A stretch of 64,000 nucleotides of DNA from Onchocerca lupi (Eukaryota > Nematoda > Chromadorea > Rhabditida > Onchocercidae): the NCBI GenBank assembly GCA_028564675.1, contig JAOVVO010000024.1, positions 1 through 64,000 on the forward strand. Reading direction: 5' to 3'. Shown here piece by piece: positions 1 to 11,789 of the stretch. The notes below the pieces were generated by a model that saw only the letters and a list, made by a program, of their open reading frames with translations, searched no databases and was not told where the DNA came from. The position numbers and the translations under genes are program-made. The first letter of the stretch is position 1; the number at the start of each line of letters is the position of its first letter.

Positions 1-60
<60 letters not shown>
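1..60. repeat. (AAT)n microsatellite
   Basis: Twenty uninterrupted ATA/AAT trinucleotides run from the window edge to position 60, so the full tract may extend further to the left. It is non-coding. Confidence 0.97.
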
Positions 61-62
<2 letters not shown>

Positions 63-2772
63 GCCTGTTTCATATGGCATAATAAAAGAAACGAATTGGA
101 AAAAGAATAGGAATTATGTTGACTCAAAAGAGAAATAAAAAACTACAGGAATTCATTGTAATTTATAGTAACTCATATAATATTATTAAAAGATAAATCA
201 TTAAATTCCGCTCGAATTAGGATAAAAATTTCTGAATAGCCATAATTATTTCCATAGCAACTCAAAACATGAGTGCTTAATTGTTATCGACCGATCACTG
301 CTAAGCACGCCTAACTATCAGAAGACTTGAAAAATTATGCTTCAAGTGTTCTATTCATTTATTTAACTTTTGTCCTGTTTATTTGAATGCAATCAATATT
401 CTTGCTTTGCTGAAGAAAGCCTTATTAACTGAGTAATTAACTTGCTGAGGTGATCCACGTAGTAACATACACTATTGACAGCTTTTTAATAAGGAATAGA
501 CTATCTTGTTTGATCTAATTTGGAACGAAGCAATCACATTTTATTGTCGTTTAAGTTTGTAGTCAGAAGGATCATCATTATGAAATGTTGAAAAGTTCGA
601 ATTTAAACAACCACTAGCAACAATTATCAATTGATAAACAGTTTTTGACATCTTTAGACTTGGTTTTTAATTCACAACGTATTTTATTTAAATAACTATC
701 CAGAGCAGAGTAAAAGATTTAATGCCAATGCTACCAGTCTGATATTTTCTTTCAATTTATTCATTTTCGAACTTCAAGTGAAGAAAATTATTTAAGAAAT
801 CGGAATCCTTTAAGTAAAGTTTCTTTTTCATAAAGCATATCATTTTCGAAATTCATTCAGATTCACTTCTCATTTTGTTATATTAATGTATGACGAGGGT
901 AGGAAGGATTACATTGGCTTAGAGATATTCATCCTTATGAAGATTGGCGCATTTGAACAATATTTCATTGTTCATTTCTCCCATCGACATGGATGGAGAG
1001 AAGTACCACGTCAGATGGAAGAGTCAGAATGAAAATTTAATCGTGATTATTTCAGGTCAAACCTATCAATCTTAAACTTGTTATGTAGATCAAATAGATT
1101 TGCATTTGTTAGAAGACTCAAAGTTGTTGACAGCACATTTAAAACAACAGCGCTATCCTTTGAGCTTATTTCAGAGTCATATTTCGTCAAATAGATTGTG
1201 ATTTAAGAATGGACAAAGTCGTCTGAATTTCTATTCTGCATTCTGTCGAATTGCGGGAATGTTTGAATGAATAGGCGAATAAACTTCATTTGAAAAATCC
1301 TTCATTCCAGTAATTTTTTGAAATATTTCTAGCAAATTGTAAATTTATTCGCAATAGTTTATGTACAACTTGGAAAGAGATCATAACAATTTTTGAAGAA
1401 AAAAAAACAGATTGAAAGTTTCAAAATGGACATTGTCCATTTTTAAACTTCCAATCTGTCTTTTTTTTTACTTTTAAATTTTCAATCGTCATTTAATTTT
1501 TCCGGTCGACATGAAACAAAAATATTGCGCAGTGAGAAATTGGAAATTTGAAGAATAACAAATGACTAAGAGTAAATAATTGCCGTATTTTTAACAAATG
1601 CCATTTCAATCAACAATTTTAGAGGTCATCTTCGGTGCAACGAATACCAAAGCAATTAGAAATGGATTTACTAAGAAAAGTGAACAGACAATTTGATATT
1701 AACAAAAGAATTAGTCTTGCTGTAATACTTCCTTCCCGTTAAATCCAATCTCAGTGTTGTTATTCTCATTACTTTGTATCGTTCATTATCAGTGATATTT
1801 TAACATTTATCAGGCGACAGCATCTTTGATCAATGTATTATTCAAATTAACTCTTTATATTTATCAGAACGTGGAATGCATTTCACTTCCGTGCTCATTG
1901 GTGATATAATTAGTCGTAATAGGAATTGTCTTGATCATTAAATTTTAAAATTCCTTTTTATGTGGCTAATCGAAATATTTGAAATATAAATATGGTTATT
2001 AAATTGAGGTAATTCAATTGAACTTCTGAAAATTAAATTTTAAGCAAATGCATTTCTAATTTCTTTAATAAACCAAATTCAGCAATGACTTAATTATCTG
2101 TAATTGCACTAAATAAACTTTTTTTTCAAAATTTCAAGTTTTTAAAAAAATTTGAATGGATCGGTAACCCAAATTTCCATCCCAGTTTTATTTCAAATTT
2201 CCATAGCGGCGGATAGAAAACTTGAACTGATGTGAAATGATAAGTGTTTACGTAGAAAATATAAGGCTGATCATGTAGAAAAATACGTGATATATTCAGA
2301 TTGAGAAATGTTTGATAGCGAAGAAACGCCACGTGTAAATTAAGTGAAGTTGTAAGACTAGAAGTGTTTGGTGGTAATTTTCAAAGATAAAAGATAAATG
2401 TAAAATTAAAGAAGGGACTATGGGAAAAGGAAGCGATGAAGAGTATTTTGTTAAAATCACATTTGAGAGATGTTGTTATCGAAAGGAACTAAAGATTAGG
2501 ATGTCTTTATCATTATCACTATTATCAACACTGTCATTATTGTCTTCGTTTACTGTATTGTAATCACATTAAGGAAAAAAATACAGTAGAATATGTAGAT
2601 GTGCTTATTTATTTGGCACAATCGGCATTTTTTCAGCCTTCCAAAAGAACAAAAGTTAGACTAAGTGCAACTTTTACCATTCTCCGTAAAGATCTACCAT
2701 GAAAAAACCATCTTTACGCAGAAGAGATCTCGGCTGCATCAAAATTTGAGAGATTGAAGAAAATAAACAGAA
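61..2772. other. Non-coding stretch upstream of the ZP-C gene
   Basis: No reading frame here carries a recognisable domain. The only structured element I see is the hairpin at 1398-1469. A short open stretch on the + strand near 970-1060 ends at a GT but has no convincing acceptor. If the ZP gene at 2773 has upstream exons coding for a ZP-N half, they would lie here or to the left of the window. I could not find them. Confidence 0.5.
1398..1469. repeat. Near-perfect inverted repeat (foldback)
   Basis: The two arms, about 34 bases each, are complementary with roughly three mismatches and are separated by a 3-4 base loop centred near 1433. The inner part reads ATGGAC-ATT-GTCCAT and the outer ends are A-rich and T-rich. 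It could be a tiny MITE-like foldback element or a transcribed hairpin. No flanking target-site duplication is obvious. Confidence 0.7.
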
Positions 2773-4406
2773 ATGCGACTGGAAGTCGTCAAATCACTAG
2801 CAACAATAATACATATTTCAAATACCTATATTCCGATTCGAATTCTATTCCAAATTTTATTATTTTTCTGCATGATATCCATAGCACTGGCAATTGACTT
2901 GGATGATTACGAGATTGCCGATGATAATGTCATCAATCTTCCAGTTGGTAAATTTCCAGATCCAGACTGCAAATACCATATTCGGTTTTATAACCGAAAT
3001 GGTTCGCAATTCAAAGGGTAACTATTTTTACTTTGTATTTATATTTTGATCATATATATATATATTTCAATCATTATCCCTCAAATTTGTCATTTACTTA
3101 GAATTTTCAGAAGGAATGAAAAATAATTTACAAAAATTTTCTGCCTTGTTCCAGTCAGCATTTTCAAACTGGAAAAACTATTTAGAGTATTTCATCTAGA
3201 AATCATTGATATTGGCCATTTATATTGCTCATTACATTGGACTTGATAATTTTAATTTTCAATCAATTCTGATTTAGTCTACAAAAATGATTTTTTTTTT
3301 CGTTCCAATTTAATCTGTGAAACACAATACAAGTTTCAGTTCGCTGATTTCTGATTTAATTAACTAAACATATTAAAAAAACTGAATAAAAATAAGTTTC
3401 AACTTTTTGCTTAATTAAAATTTTTTATGCGAAACTTGAGGAATGTCATCTTTGAAAGACTTAAATTTTCTTTTGTGACTGAAGGATATCGCATCATATT
3501 TGATCTATGGTACCAAAGTAGCCATAACAGGTGAATGAGAAATAGGTCGTAGCTTATATAAGAAGAAGGAAAACAAATATGAAGTAAAAAATGACAAATA
3601 ATTGCAGAAAAGTTCGAATTGGTGAGCCTGTCTATCATCAATGGACATGTAGCAGCTACAAGCAACATCAAAATGATCATTTCTGTATTCTGGTGAACAA
3701 CTGTACGGTTGCAAATCCTCGATCTGATTCCTTCCCGGTACTAATTATTGATGAGTTTGGATGCTCTCTTTTCCCTCTTATACTGCCACATGTCGAATAC
3801 AACGGTGATCTTGAAGGTGGTCTTCAAACGAACGTATTCTTGCTGGACATCGATCAGGTACAGTCTTTTATATAAACTGCAAAGAAGCACAAAACATAGG
3901 TAAAAATATATTTATTATTCGACATATTGAAGCGAGAAGGCAATAATAATTTCATTGAAAGGGAAAAGATCAAATTTATTGAACTACTGCTATGTAAGTG
4001 ACCTTCTCGTCAGCGACCCTATTCCCAGTGGCTCTCATTTTGAATTCGTCCCTGTTTCATTCATTACCACTTCTTGAAATTAAATGATGTTACAAATATT
4101 GCAAATTTTGAATCAACTGAAATCTAAACTTCAGACCTTTAAGGTTTGATTTTCAAAGCAATAATTCCTTCGTATTTTAAAACTCAATTTAATAATTCGT
4201 TGACTTTATCTTAATGCAATTAATCAATCTATCCTCGCAAACAATAAATTAAATCATATAGAAATTAATATCATTTTCGTACAGATGAAAATACAATTTT
4301 TCAGACGTCTATCACGTTTAACTGTAACATCAAGTTGCTGCTGAAGCTAGACGGAATCTGTCAACGGCCCTTGTGTCCATCAGTCCGACATCTTCGCAGA
4401 TTATGA
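2773..4406 (+). CDS. Secreted ZP-C (cuticlin-like) protein, 3 exons
   Basis: Exons 2773-3017, 3608-3857 and 4305-4406 join in phase (GG|A, then CAG|ACG) and end at a TGA. The N-terminus has a basic stretch followed by a hydrophobic run (residues about 21-40), which reads as a signal peptide. The body matches the second half of nematode cuticlin ZP domains: a DCKYHI segment, VRIGEPVYHQWTC, FCILVNNCTV, IIDEFGCSLF, a DLEGG..TNVF segment and a final cysteine-rich CNIKLLLKLDGICQRPLC. In this family ZP domains polymerise into cuticle or apical matrix. The protein ends just after RHLRR, a furin-like basic site, with no transmembrane tail. The usual ZP-N half is missing from the model, so upstream exons may be unseen. 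A weak acceptor (AACAG) directly precedes the ATG. The ZP-C identity is fairly sure; the start is not. Confidence 0.72.
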
Positions 4407-5534
4407 ATTTCATTTTCTTTTAAAATAATGCCAAATGTATCTTTATAGTAAATGTTATTCAGATTATTACATTTTAGAATTCTAGAATCATTTATCTCCC
4501 TAAAACTGAAATCTTCTTAATTCTAATCATTATAACACCAATCACATGCATTATTTTTGGAATTACAAATGATGAGTCCACTTTCATCCAGTAATCAAAG
4601 TATCGATAAGGTATAAAATATATTCAGATCACAAATTTTTTGCTGAAAGCATTCTTTTTTTTAAGAAAAAGTTGGGGTCACTTATTACTTGCGACAAGAA
4701 TACTCTGCTGAAGAATTACCAGCTATTAAAGTAAGTTCCATTTCTTGGAAATTACTTTGTTAGGAATTAATCACAAACAATATTACATTTCTGTAAGGAT
4801 GGCCCGCATTTTTTTTTTTTTTTTTGTTAATGTTTTCTTTTGAAGTTATTATGATAGTATGACATAGCAAAATGAGAAATACCTCTTCCTGTCACCTGTT
4901 GTAAAGTTTAAATTGCTAGCTTCAATCAAATGTTTAATTTTTTTTTTGCTAGATTCACCGTTTTCGACCTTACTGATTTTCCAAAACTTTTTTTCCCAGC
5001 AGCGATGATTACTTAATTTGTTTATTTCAAATATATTCTACTTAATGATAATTACAGTGCCATACATTAAAGCAAAAAAAGTAAAATCACCGAAATAAAT
5101 AAATGAAAGTAAATAATAAATAAATGAAATGCAATGTTATTAAATAAAACAAATGAGACATAAGAATACACTTTTGCGGCAATAAAATGTATAGCACAAA
5201 AAACAACATATGGTACTCAATATATACAATGAGTAAAAAATGAACATTAAAACGAAAACAATACTGAACCTACACTAAACAACAGATATAATGAGAATTT
5301 AAACAAAAATGGAATTATTATTTGCCGTAATAATCCTACTTTCCTATTAATAAGCATGCAAAAAAAAAGTGAGAAATTTGAAGTTAAATTTCCAAAAACC
5401 ACTCTTTGACATATACTACTATCCTTTATCTTTTGTTCTTTATCCCGTTTTATTTTTCACAACTCAATCTGATTCTCTTGAAATGATATCTTTAAATGAA
5501 ATCTCTTTTTAAAAACAGAACCAATCACTTTTAT
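4407..5534. other. Non-coding stretch with no gene seen
   Basis: This AT-rich interval separates the ZP-C gene from a minus-strand gene pointing towards it, so it probably holds two 3' regions. It contains a T run at about 4809-4825 and only short, motif-free reading frames. Confidence 0.5.
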
Positions 5535-6712
5535 TCATAAATGTATTTGAGCAAATACAGCAGGATATGCCCCGAAAACTCTCAACAGAGAAAGATAAAA
5601 GATGTCGTAATTCCAGGTCTTAAAAAATCATATCATTTTTAGATAAGAATTAATAGTTCAAGGTTAAAAAATAATATGAAAATAAACAGTTGACAATTTG
5701 TGCATCTAAACTCAGAATGTAACCTAAGATTAAGAATCTTCTATCATAATTAAAAGATCTAGAAAATAGAACTAATGATATTTTAACTAATTTTGAGCGA
5801 AAGAAGCCTCTGATCGATTCTTTTATCATCGCTGAAACAGACAAGAAATTAAGAATTAAAGAATGATAAGTTCAGTTTTGAACTCAAATTTTTTATTTAT
5901 TGCTTTTCCATTGCTACCTTATACAACATTATACAATATATATGAAGAGAAGTGTGATCCAAAATCGAAGATGGTAAGGATCTCAAAACAAGTTCTACAG
6001 TTCTTGATAGTCGATTTAATTTTAATGGTAATAAGAAGGAATCCGTTTGCATCGGAAAACAAATTAGGCTAATCAACTAAACATTAAAAATACAATAAAA
6101 TTCAAAAAAAAAAAAAAAAAACGGCTTACTGCATCTTTGTAATCCTTATATTCATGTTCTGGGATGTCAAATATTTCAACAGCTTTATCTAAAATAAAAA
6201 TGATGCCATATTAACTGCGAGAAATATCACATGGAAATAAAAACTTGTAATATTAAAGCTGTGAATTTTTAAAGAAATAACAGTTTTTGTCTGCCAATAC
6301 TATCGAAAAGCCAAGAGAACAAAATTTTTATTGAAATAGAAATCATTTACAATTATAGAAAATTATAATATCCAAAAATATATTATTCAAGCTAAATCTT
6401 ATACTCTGCTTATACTGCCCAAAAGATATGTATTGCAGTAATAGAGGTTTAACTAAAAACAATACATAATTTATAATCATTCAAAAAAAAGAAATTCTGA
6501 TTTGTAACACTGGAATATAATGTACCAGGAATTTGTTCCCGATGCTTAATTCCTTTGGACAGTCTTGCAAGCAATTCCTTTTTGGATAAAAGAATCGGCA
6601 GCTGCGACGGAACTGGATTGCGTCGAAATTCAAGCTCTTCATTCAAACGTCCGGAACGTTTAAAATGTACCTTCCCATTTTGAATATAATTTGATTTTGG
6701 TGATTGAGTTAA
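5535..6712 (-). CDS. Unrecognised gene, partial model (3 exons)
   Basis: Reading leftwards, exon 6712-6526 opens after a TTTGTAG acceptor and encodes a charged segment containing RRNPVPSQLPILLSKKELL and ARLSKGIKHREQIPG. It leaves phase 1, which the next exon (6188-6130, after TTTTAG) completes as DKAVEIFDIPEHEYKDYKDA before a GTAAGC donor. A phase-0 terminal exon at 5618-5535 would add about 27 residues (start TWNYDIFYLSLLRVFGAYPA) and a TGA overlapping an AATAAA-like string. The first two exons are well supported by matching phase; the third is tentative. No ATG is available in frame, so at least one upstream exon is missing. I do not recognise the family and assign no function. Confidence 0.45.
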
Positions 6713-6794
6713 CTACAAAATCACGAAAGAATATAGAAATTAAGTTGCTTATTTTCTTATTTTTTTTGTTTTGAATAATTCTTCTAGATTCATC

Positions 6795-6847
<53 letters not shown>

Positions 6848-7762
6848 ATATTGGATAAAGTAACCTATAAATTTAACAAAACATAAGGAAAGTAATTAAA
6901 TCTTTCATGGATGAAAGATTTCGTAATAATCTGTAAATTATTCTAGTAAATCTTTTTCCCGCTAGTGATTGTTATCTGATGATTCCTGTGAATGTTCTTG
7001 ACTCCTTTTCAATATTTCCTTACTACATGAAACTCGATCATCCGCTATTTATGAATTAAACTTCCTTGATTTGCTGCACTGATTTATCGAATCAATGTCG
7101 AATCCGACAATGCATTTGGAATAATTTAATAATAATATGAGTAAAAAAAGTCATATAATAATATAATACCATCTAGGTTTCCTTTTTTCTGATTAATATA
7201 CTATTTATTGAGTTACTGCTAATTTCTGAACATTCTCATAATAATTTCATAAAACTTGAGAGAACTGTATTTCAACCGAATTTATGCAAACATTAATTTA
7301 AACGACCAATATGTCACAAAATGATTTAATGGCAGTTATTTGTAAAAAGAATGTCCTAGTAGTAACATGATTATACATCAGATATGGCGATACATTGATT
7401 TGCTCATGTTACAGTCGCTGAAGCATTTCTTTAACAGAGTTACTGAACTCAAGATATTGGCAAAAAACATACTGTAATAGAGAAATGTCTCTTGAAAAAA
7501 TGAAGAATCAAAGAGTAAGAGAAGGGGGCAATAAAAACAGAAACAAGAAATCTGAAGAAAAAGCGGAGATGAACTGTTTTTTCATGGACGGGCTCCAGTG
7601 ATCGAGTGTATGTTTGAAAGAAAAAGCATGTCGAGATGGCAGGCCTATACTTGCATTTTGCTTGCTTTAAGCAAAAGCATCACAATCGTCATCATCTTTT
7701 TCATCATCCCTTTCTTCTTCTACAGTAGCAAGCACTGCATCAGCAAAGCACTGAACTCGCTA
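6713..7762. other. Region between a minus-strand gene and the forkhead gene
   Basis: This gap should hold the missing 5' part of the minus-strand gene and the promoter of the forkhead gene. It contains a 50-A tract (6796-6845). An acceptor-like TTCTTCTACAG at about 7715-7725 lies 37 bases before the proposed forkhead ATG and is a plausible spliced-leader addition site. Confidence 0.45.
6796..6845. repeat. Poly(A) tract of 50 bases
   Basis: This is an uninterrupted run of A on the + strand. It may be a retroposition tail or simple slippage, because no adjacent processed sequence is recognisable. Shorter A runs of 15-28 bases occur elsewhere, for example near 8011-8031 and 37437-37464. Confidence 0.95.
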
Positions 7763-10700
7763 ATGTCCAACCGAACTATTGTGTAAGTTCTGTCTTTTTA
7801 TTCTCCAGATTTTTTCTCAATTTCGAAAATTAGAATTTTAAGGGATGATACTTCTATTTTAAAGTTTCCTATTACTGTCCGACGTCCTCAGGTTTCTTTC
7901 GTTGGAAGATAAGAAAGTGTAAAAAAAGTATAAAAATAGAAAGCAAGGAAAGAAACATCACCACATCAACTTGAAGAGATCTGTCTAATGTGAAGCAATA
8001 TTCTAATTCAAAAAAAAAAAAAAAAAAAAAAACCAAATGTTATGGAAACCAGCTTCCTTTCTTTTTTTTCTGTTGTCTCATAATATAGTGAAACGTTGAC
8101 AAGTCTCTCTTCTTCCTTTAGTGTAACAAAAGTAACAAGCCAAGCATCTAATTCCATTTTCTGTTGATTCAACTTGGATTAATTCTATATCTTTTTCACA
8201 ATCACAACGAATATTCATGTCAACGAAATCTTAACATAAGGCATGCATTCTATTTCAAATCTACATATGCACAGACAAACAATAATCTAGATTTTTTCCA
8301 ATAGTATTCATATTCACTTCTCTACTTGTTTACTATTTACACGTCTTCTGACATAACTTCTCTGAAATATTTTCTTTCTTAGTACTAAAGCAATTGAGTA
8401 AGCTCATTACCTGTGCTTCTTTCAAACAAAAGACTTACATCGGCCGTTTGTATTTTTACATTCCCAAGACAAATCACATTAACATCTGTTTATTACTTAC
8501 TGAAGAAAAGTGAACTGAAAACAAAATCTGAACTTTTGACCACAGATTCACTAGTATAAATTTTTTTTAAATCACCACTTAATCATCTAAATAGGAATTG
8601 ATAGGAATCTTAAATTCATCCAGCGAAAATTTCATACAATTCATATTACGTAACAGTATTTGAAATTTTTTGAATTTAAACTTTCTTAACAACACTAGCA
8701 AAATAATTGTAATTTTAGAGAAGAAGGAAATGAAGGTGAGAAACCACCTTATTCATATGTTGCACTGATTACGATGGCAATTAGCGATTCACCTGAACGA
8801 CGAATGACTCTTTCACAAATCTATCATGTACTATCCTCAACTTTTCTTGTCGAGTTTTTTCATAAATTTGAATATAAATTTAATCTATCTACTGCATAGG
8901 AATCTCAAAAGTCAACAATATATTTATTCTGAATTATAAGAAAATGAGGGAACGCGAGATCTTTTGAAATTCTTCTTAGTTTCTTCGGTAATTCTCATAT
9001 TTTTTCAGAACCTTAAAAATAAAACTTCGTTTATCAGAACACAGAAGTCAGATTTCAAAAGATTTAACATTCCCATCAAAACTTTATTCTTTTCTCATGA
9101 TGGAAAACTATTCACATGTAATAAAAAAAAAAAAACAAAAAAATACTAGGAAAGTCCGGTATGAATCAACCTAAATGAAAAAAGATCTCTCCCATCATAT
9201 GTCCTTTCTCTTACAGTATATTGATGCTCGTTTTCCATACTACCGTAATTGTGATCCGAAAAAGCGTCAAGGATGGCAGAACAGCATCAGGCATAACTTG
9301 TCCCTAAACGATTGCTTCATCAAGAAGGCACGCGATGGTGTTGGGTCCGCAAATGATCGTAAAGGAAACTTTTGGACATTATCACCAGATAGCATCAATA
9401 TGTTTGATAATGGAAATTTTAAAAGAAGGTATAACTAATGTCTTAGTTTATGAGTAATATTAATCTATACTATATGCAAAAGATATATTTTTAGTCCCAC
9501 AGAAGTCTACACGTGCTCATCATAAATATGTCTCAAAACATCTACTGACAAAATTAAAATCCGAAAAAAGTGGTACTAATTAAGTCATGCTTTTAAATAA
9601 AATCTCTATAAAATATAGCAACAATATCTAAGGCACATAGTTCTGAAACTTTTAAGTAGACATAGTTATTGACTCAAGTTAGTCTCTTAAGATCAGGTGA
9701 TCCAAATGATAACAGTGAATAGTGCGCAATTTATTTGTCACAATGAATATTTGTCATTATGCATGATCTTATTCATTACTAAACATTCTTAAAAATCAGT
9801 AGAATTTAAAGAAATTGAGGTGTTATCTCTTCCACCTTTTCTCTTTCTTTCTCTAACAATTAAATACAAAAGAATGATCATGTATGAAAAGTCAAAAAAA
9901 TGATTTTAAAGATCGCCAGAAAAAAGAATGAAAGAGGCGCCAGCACGAAGTCGATTAACTTTTGCTCAGACAACTGATTCATACAAAAGCACCATTCGAC
10001 GTCCACAAGAACTTTCCAAACATCATTTTGCATCCTTCGCTCTACATTTTCTAAGCCACCCGATATTTTCTTAAATATACTGCTGCAAAGGATCTCAACA
10101 TATAACTTTACTGAAATCTTGAATTCAATAATGTTCGTTTATGAAGATTGATAAACTTCTAAACTCTTGACAGCTAAAATACATTATAATATATAGAACA
10201 AAATTTTTTTATAGGCGACGAATGCGACGTGTGACAAAATGCCTCGATGCAGAAGACAAAGCGCTGAATTTACAACCCTGGTTTTTGCAATATATGCAAC
10301 GACAGGCGCAACAACAGGTACGTATAGTTAATTTAATGAAACAACTAATTCAAGCTTATAAAAGAAAAGTTCGCAACTTGTGGCTATAAATATTAACTTA
10401 TATGAACCCACTATATGCTTTTGGCAAAATTATATAAACTAACAGTGATGGATGAATAACCAATATTGTGTCCTTAAAGACATTTTTAGATCAATATCAA
10501 CTTCTTATTCAAGAAAAACTTTAAAAATCTCTAAGATAAAATTGAATTTGAAAACTTAAGTTTCGTTTCTCTTCCGAATAAACTGCAAATCTTGCAACAA
10601 AAAAAAAAAAGAATAAAAAAAATAAACATGTTTTATAAGCTAATATAAAATCAATTGAAAACAATATTGTGATTTTTGAGTGTCTTTTTTGCTTATAACA

Positions 10701-11023
10701 AAGTTTTGTTCCAGCTTTTGGTTCACCCCCCAACAATGTTTCATTTATCGGACAATTATGGACCAACAGGTAACATTTGTTGGACTGCTCCACCAGCACA
10801 AATCATGGAACAGAAGGCTATACTACATAGTAGTCCACCTGTACTACCTGCAACTATTCATCCATCATCAACAATTATTTATCGAAGTCCCGATGAATTT
10901 CCAGGAGCTTGGACAAACACAATTATTCAACAGCAACAACAAGAACAGCTGCTTCCACCCATGCAAACATTACAGCATCCATCCAGTGTCATCTATGAAA
11001 AATTAGACGAATATCCATCTTAA
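7763..11023 (+). CDS. fkh-6: Forkhead transcription factor, fkh-6-like
   Basis: Exons 7763-7782, 8719-8827, 9217-9428, 10215-10317 and 10715-11023 join in phase to give 250 residues. The forkhead domain spans about residues 14-115: EKPPYSYVALITMAISDSPE, MTLSQIYH, helix 3 with GWQNSIRHNLSLNDCFIKKA, wing 1 with NDRKGNFWTLSPDS and wing 2 with FDNGNFKRRRRMRR. The extra DPKK before RQGW and the KKARDG..ANDRKGN wing resemble my memory of C. elegans FKH-6, a gonadal regulator, so the symbol is a family-level suggestion. The C-terminus is rich in Q, P and S and has two similar segments, IYRSPDEFP and IYEKLDEYP. A leader splice site at 7724-7725 favours the short N-terminus; a longer frame opens at 7598 but looks like non-conserved hydrophobic sequence. 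A polyadenylation signal AATAAA lies near 11200. Confidence 0.85.
10420..10602 (+). repeat. Diverged direct repeat, copy 1 (forkhead intron 4)
   Basis: This intronic segment is collinear with 11113-11302 beyond the stop codon. Shared blocks include CTAACAGTGATGGAT followed by AATAAC, then CTTTAA/CTTAAA, the ATCAA region and finally ACTGCAAAT versus ATTGCAAAT. Identity is moderate, with small indels. Confidence 0.65.
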
Positions 11024-11112
11024 ATGCATATCCAGCAATGTTATCAAAAGAGAAATGCCAAAAAAGAAACTAAAGATACAAAGGATTCCCGTGCAGCTGC
11101 TATTTCTATGTT

Positions 11113-11302
11113 TTTGTCAAAATTTATGTAAGCTAACAGTGATGGATAAATAACTATGATTGTTAATATTATCTTTAAGGTATTTAGAGCCAAATATCAA
11201 ATAAACATAAAAAACTATGAAGATTTTTGATAAAAAAATTAAATTCAAAACTTCTAAGTTCTATTCATCTTTGTTAAAAGGATTGCAAATTTTGTAAAAC
11301 AA
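11113..11302 (+). repeat. Diverged direct repeat, copy 2 (3' of the forkhead gene)
   Basis: This is the partner of the repeat at 10420-10602, displaced by about 690 bases, so the two copies bracket the last coding exon. It contains the likely polyadenylation signal of the forkhead gene. Confidence 0.65.
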
Positions 11303-11789
11303 CAAATAAAAATTACCACAGCATAATATAAATTACTATTTCGTTGCAACGGTTTATCAAGTTGAAACTTTAGAACTCTTATTTATTTCGGACTTAAATC
11401 AGTATCAGGAAATCAATGAATAATTGTCTCATCCAGATTTCCTTGATGAATTGGAAATCAGGAAAGAAAAGAAGAATCCTCACTTTTAAACTACGATCAG
11501 TGGTGCTTAAGTGTGAACAAGATGAGTTAGTAATTTTTTGTGCAAAACATAACTCATAAGCTTCAAATTAAATTCCTATAAATTATGGAAGCGACAAAAG
11601 TATTTCTGCACTATCATCAATACCAAGATACCTTCATTGCTTTAATAATTTATAGGAATTTAACTTTAAACTTATGAGTGATATCATCAATACTATGGCT
11701 GAGTTTTTCACAAGAATTTCACATAATAAAGGCAGTTTATCGGTCAGTTTCAAAAAAATTTATTGGTTTTGGAAATAAAAAATTTCCAG
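11303..11789. other. Gap between two convergent genes
   Basis: This is AT-rich sequence between the forkhead 3' end and the end of the minus-strand coiled-coil gene. I searched it for a further terminal exon of the latter and found none with matching phase and an open frame. Confidence 0.4.

Noticed and set aside
7598..7762. Longer N-terminus for the forkhead protein
   Set aside because: The frame is open but encodes a hydrophobic stretch atypical of a transcription factor, and it crosses a strong acceptor at 7724-7725. The ATG at 7763 fits better.
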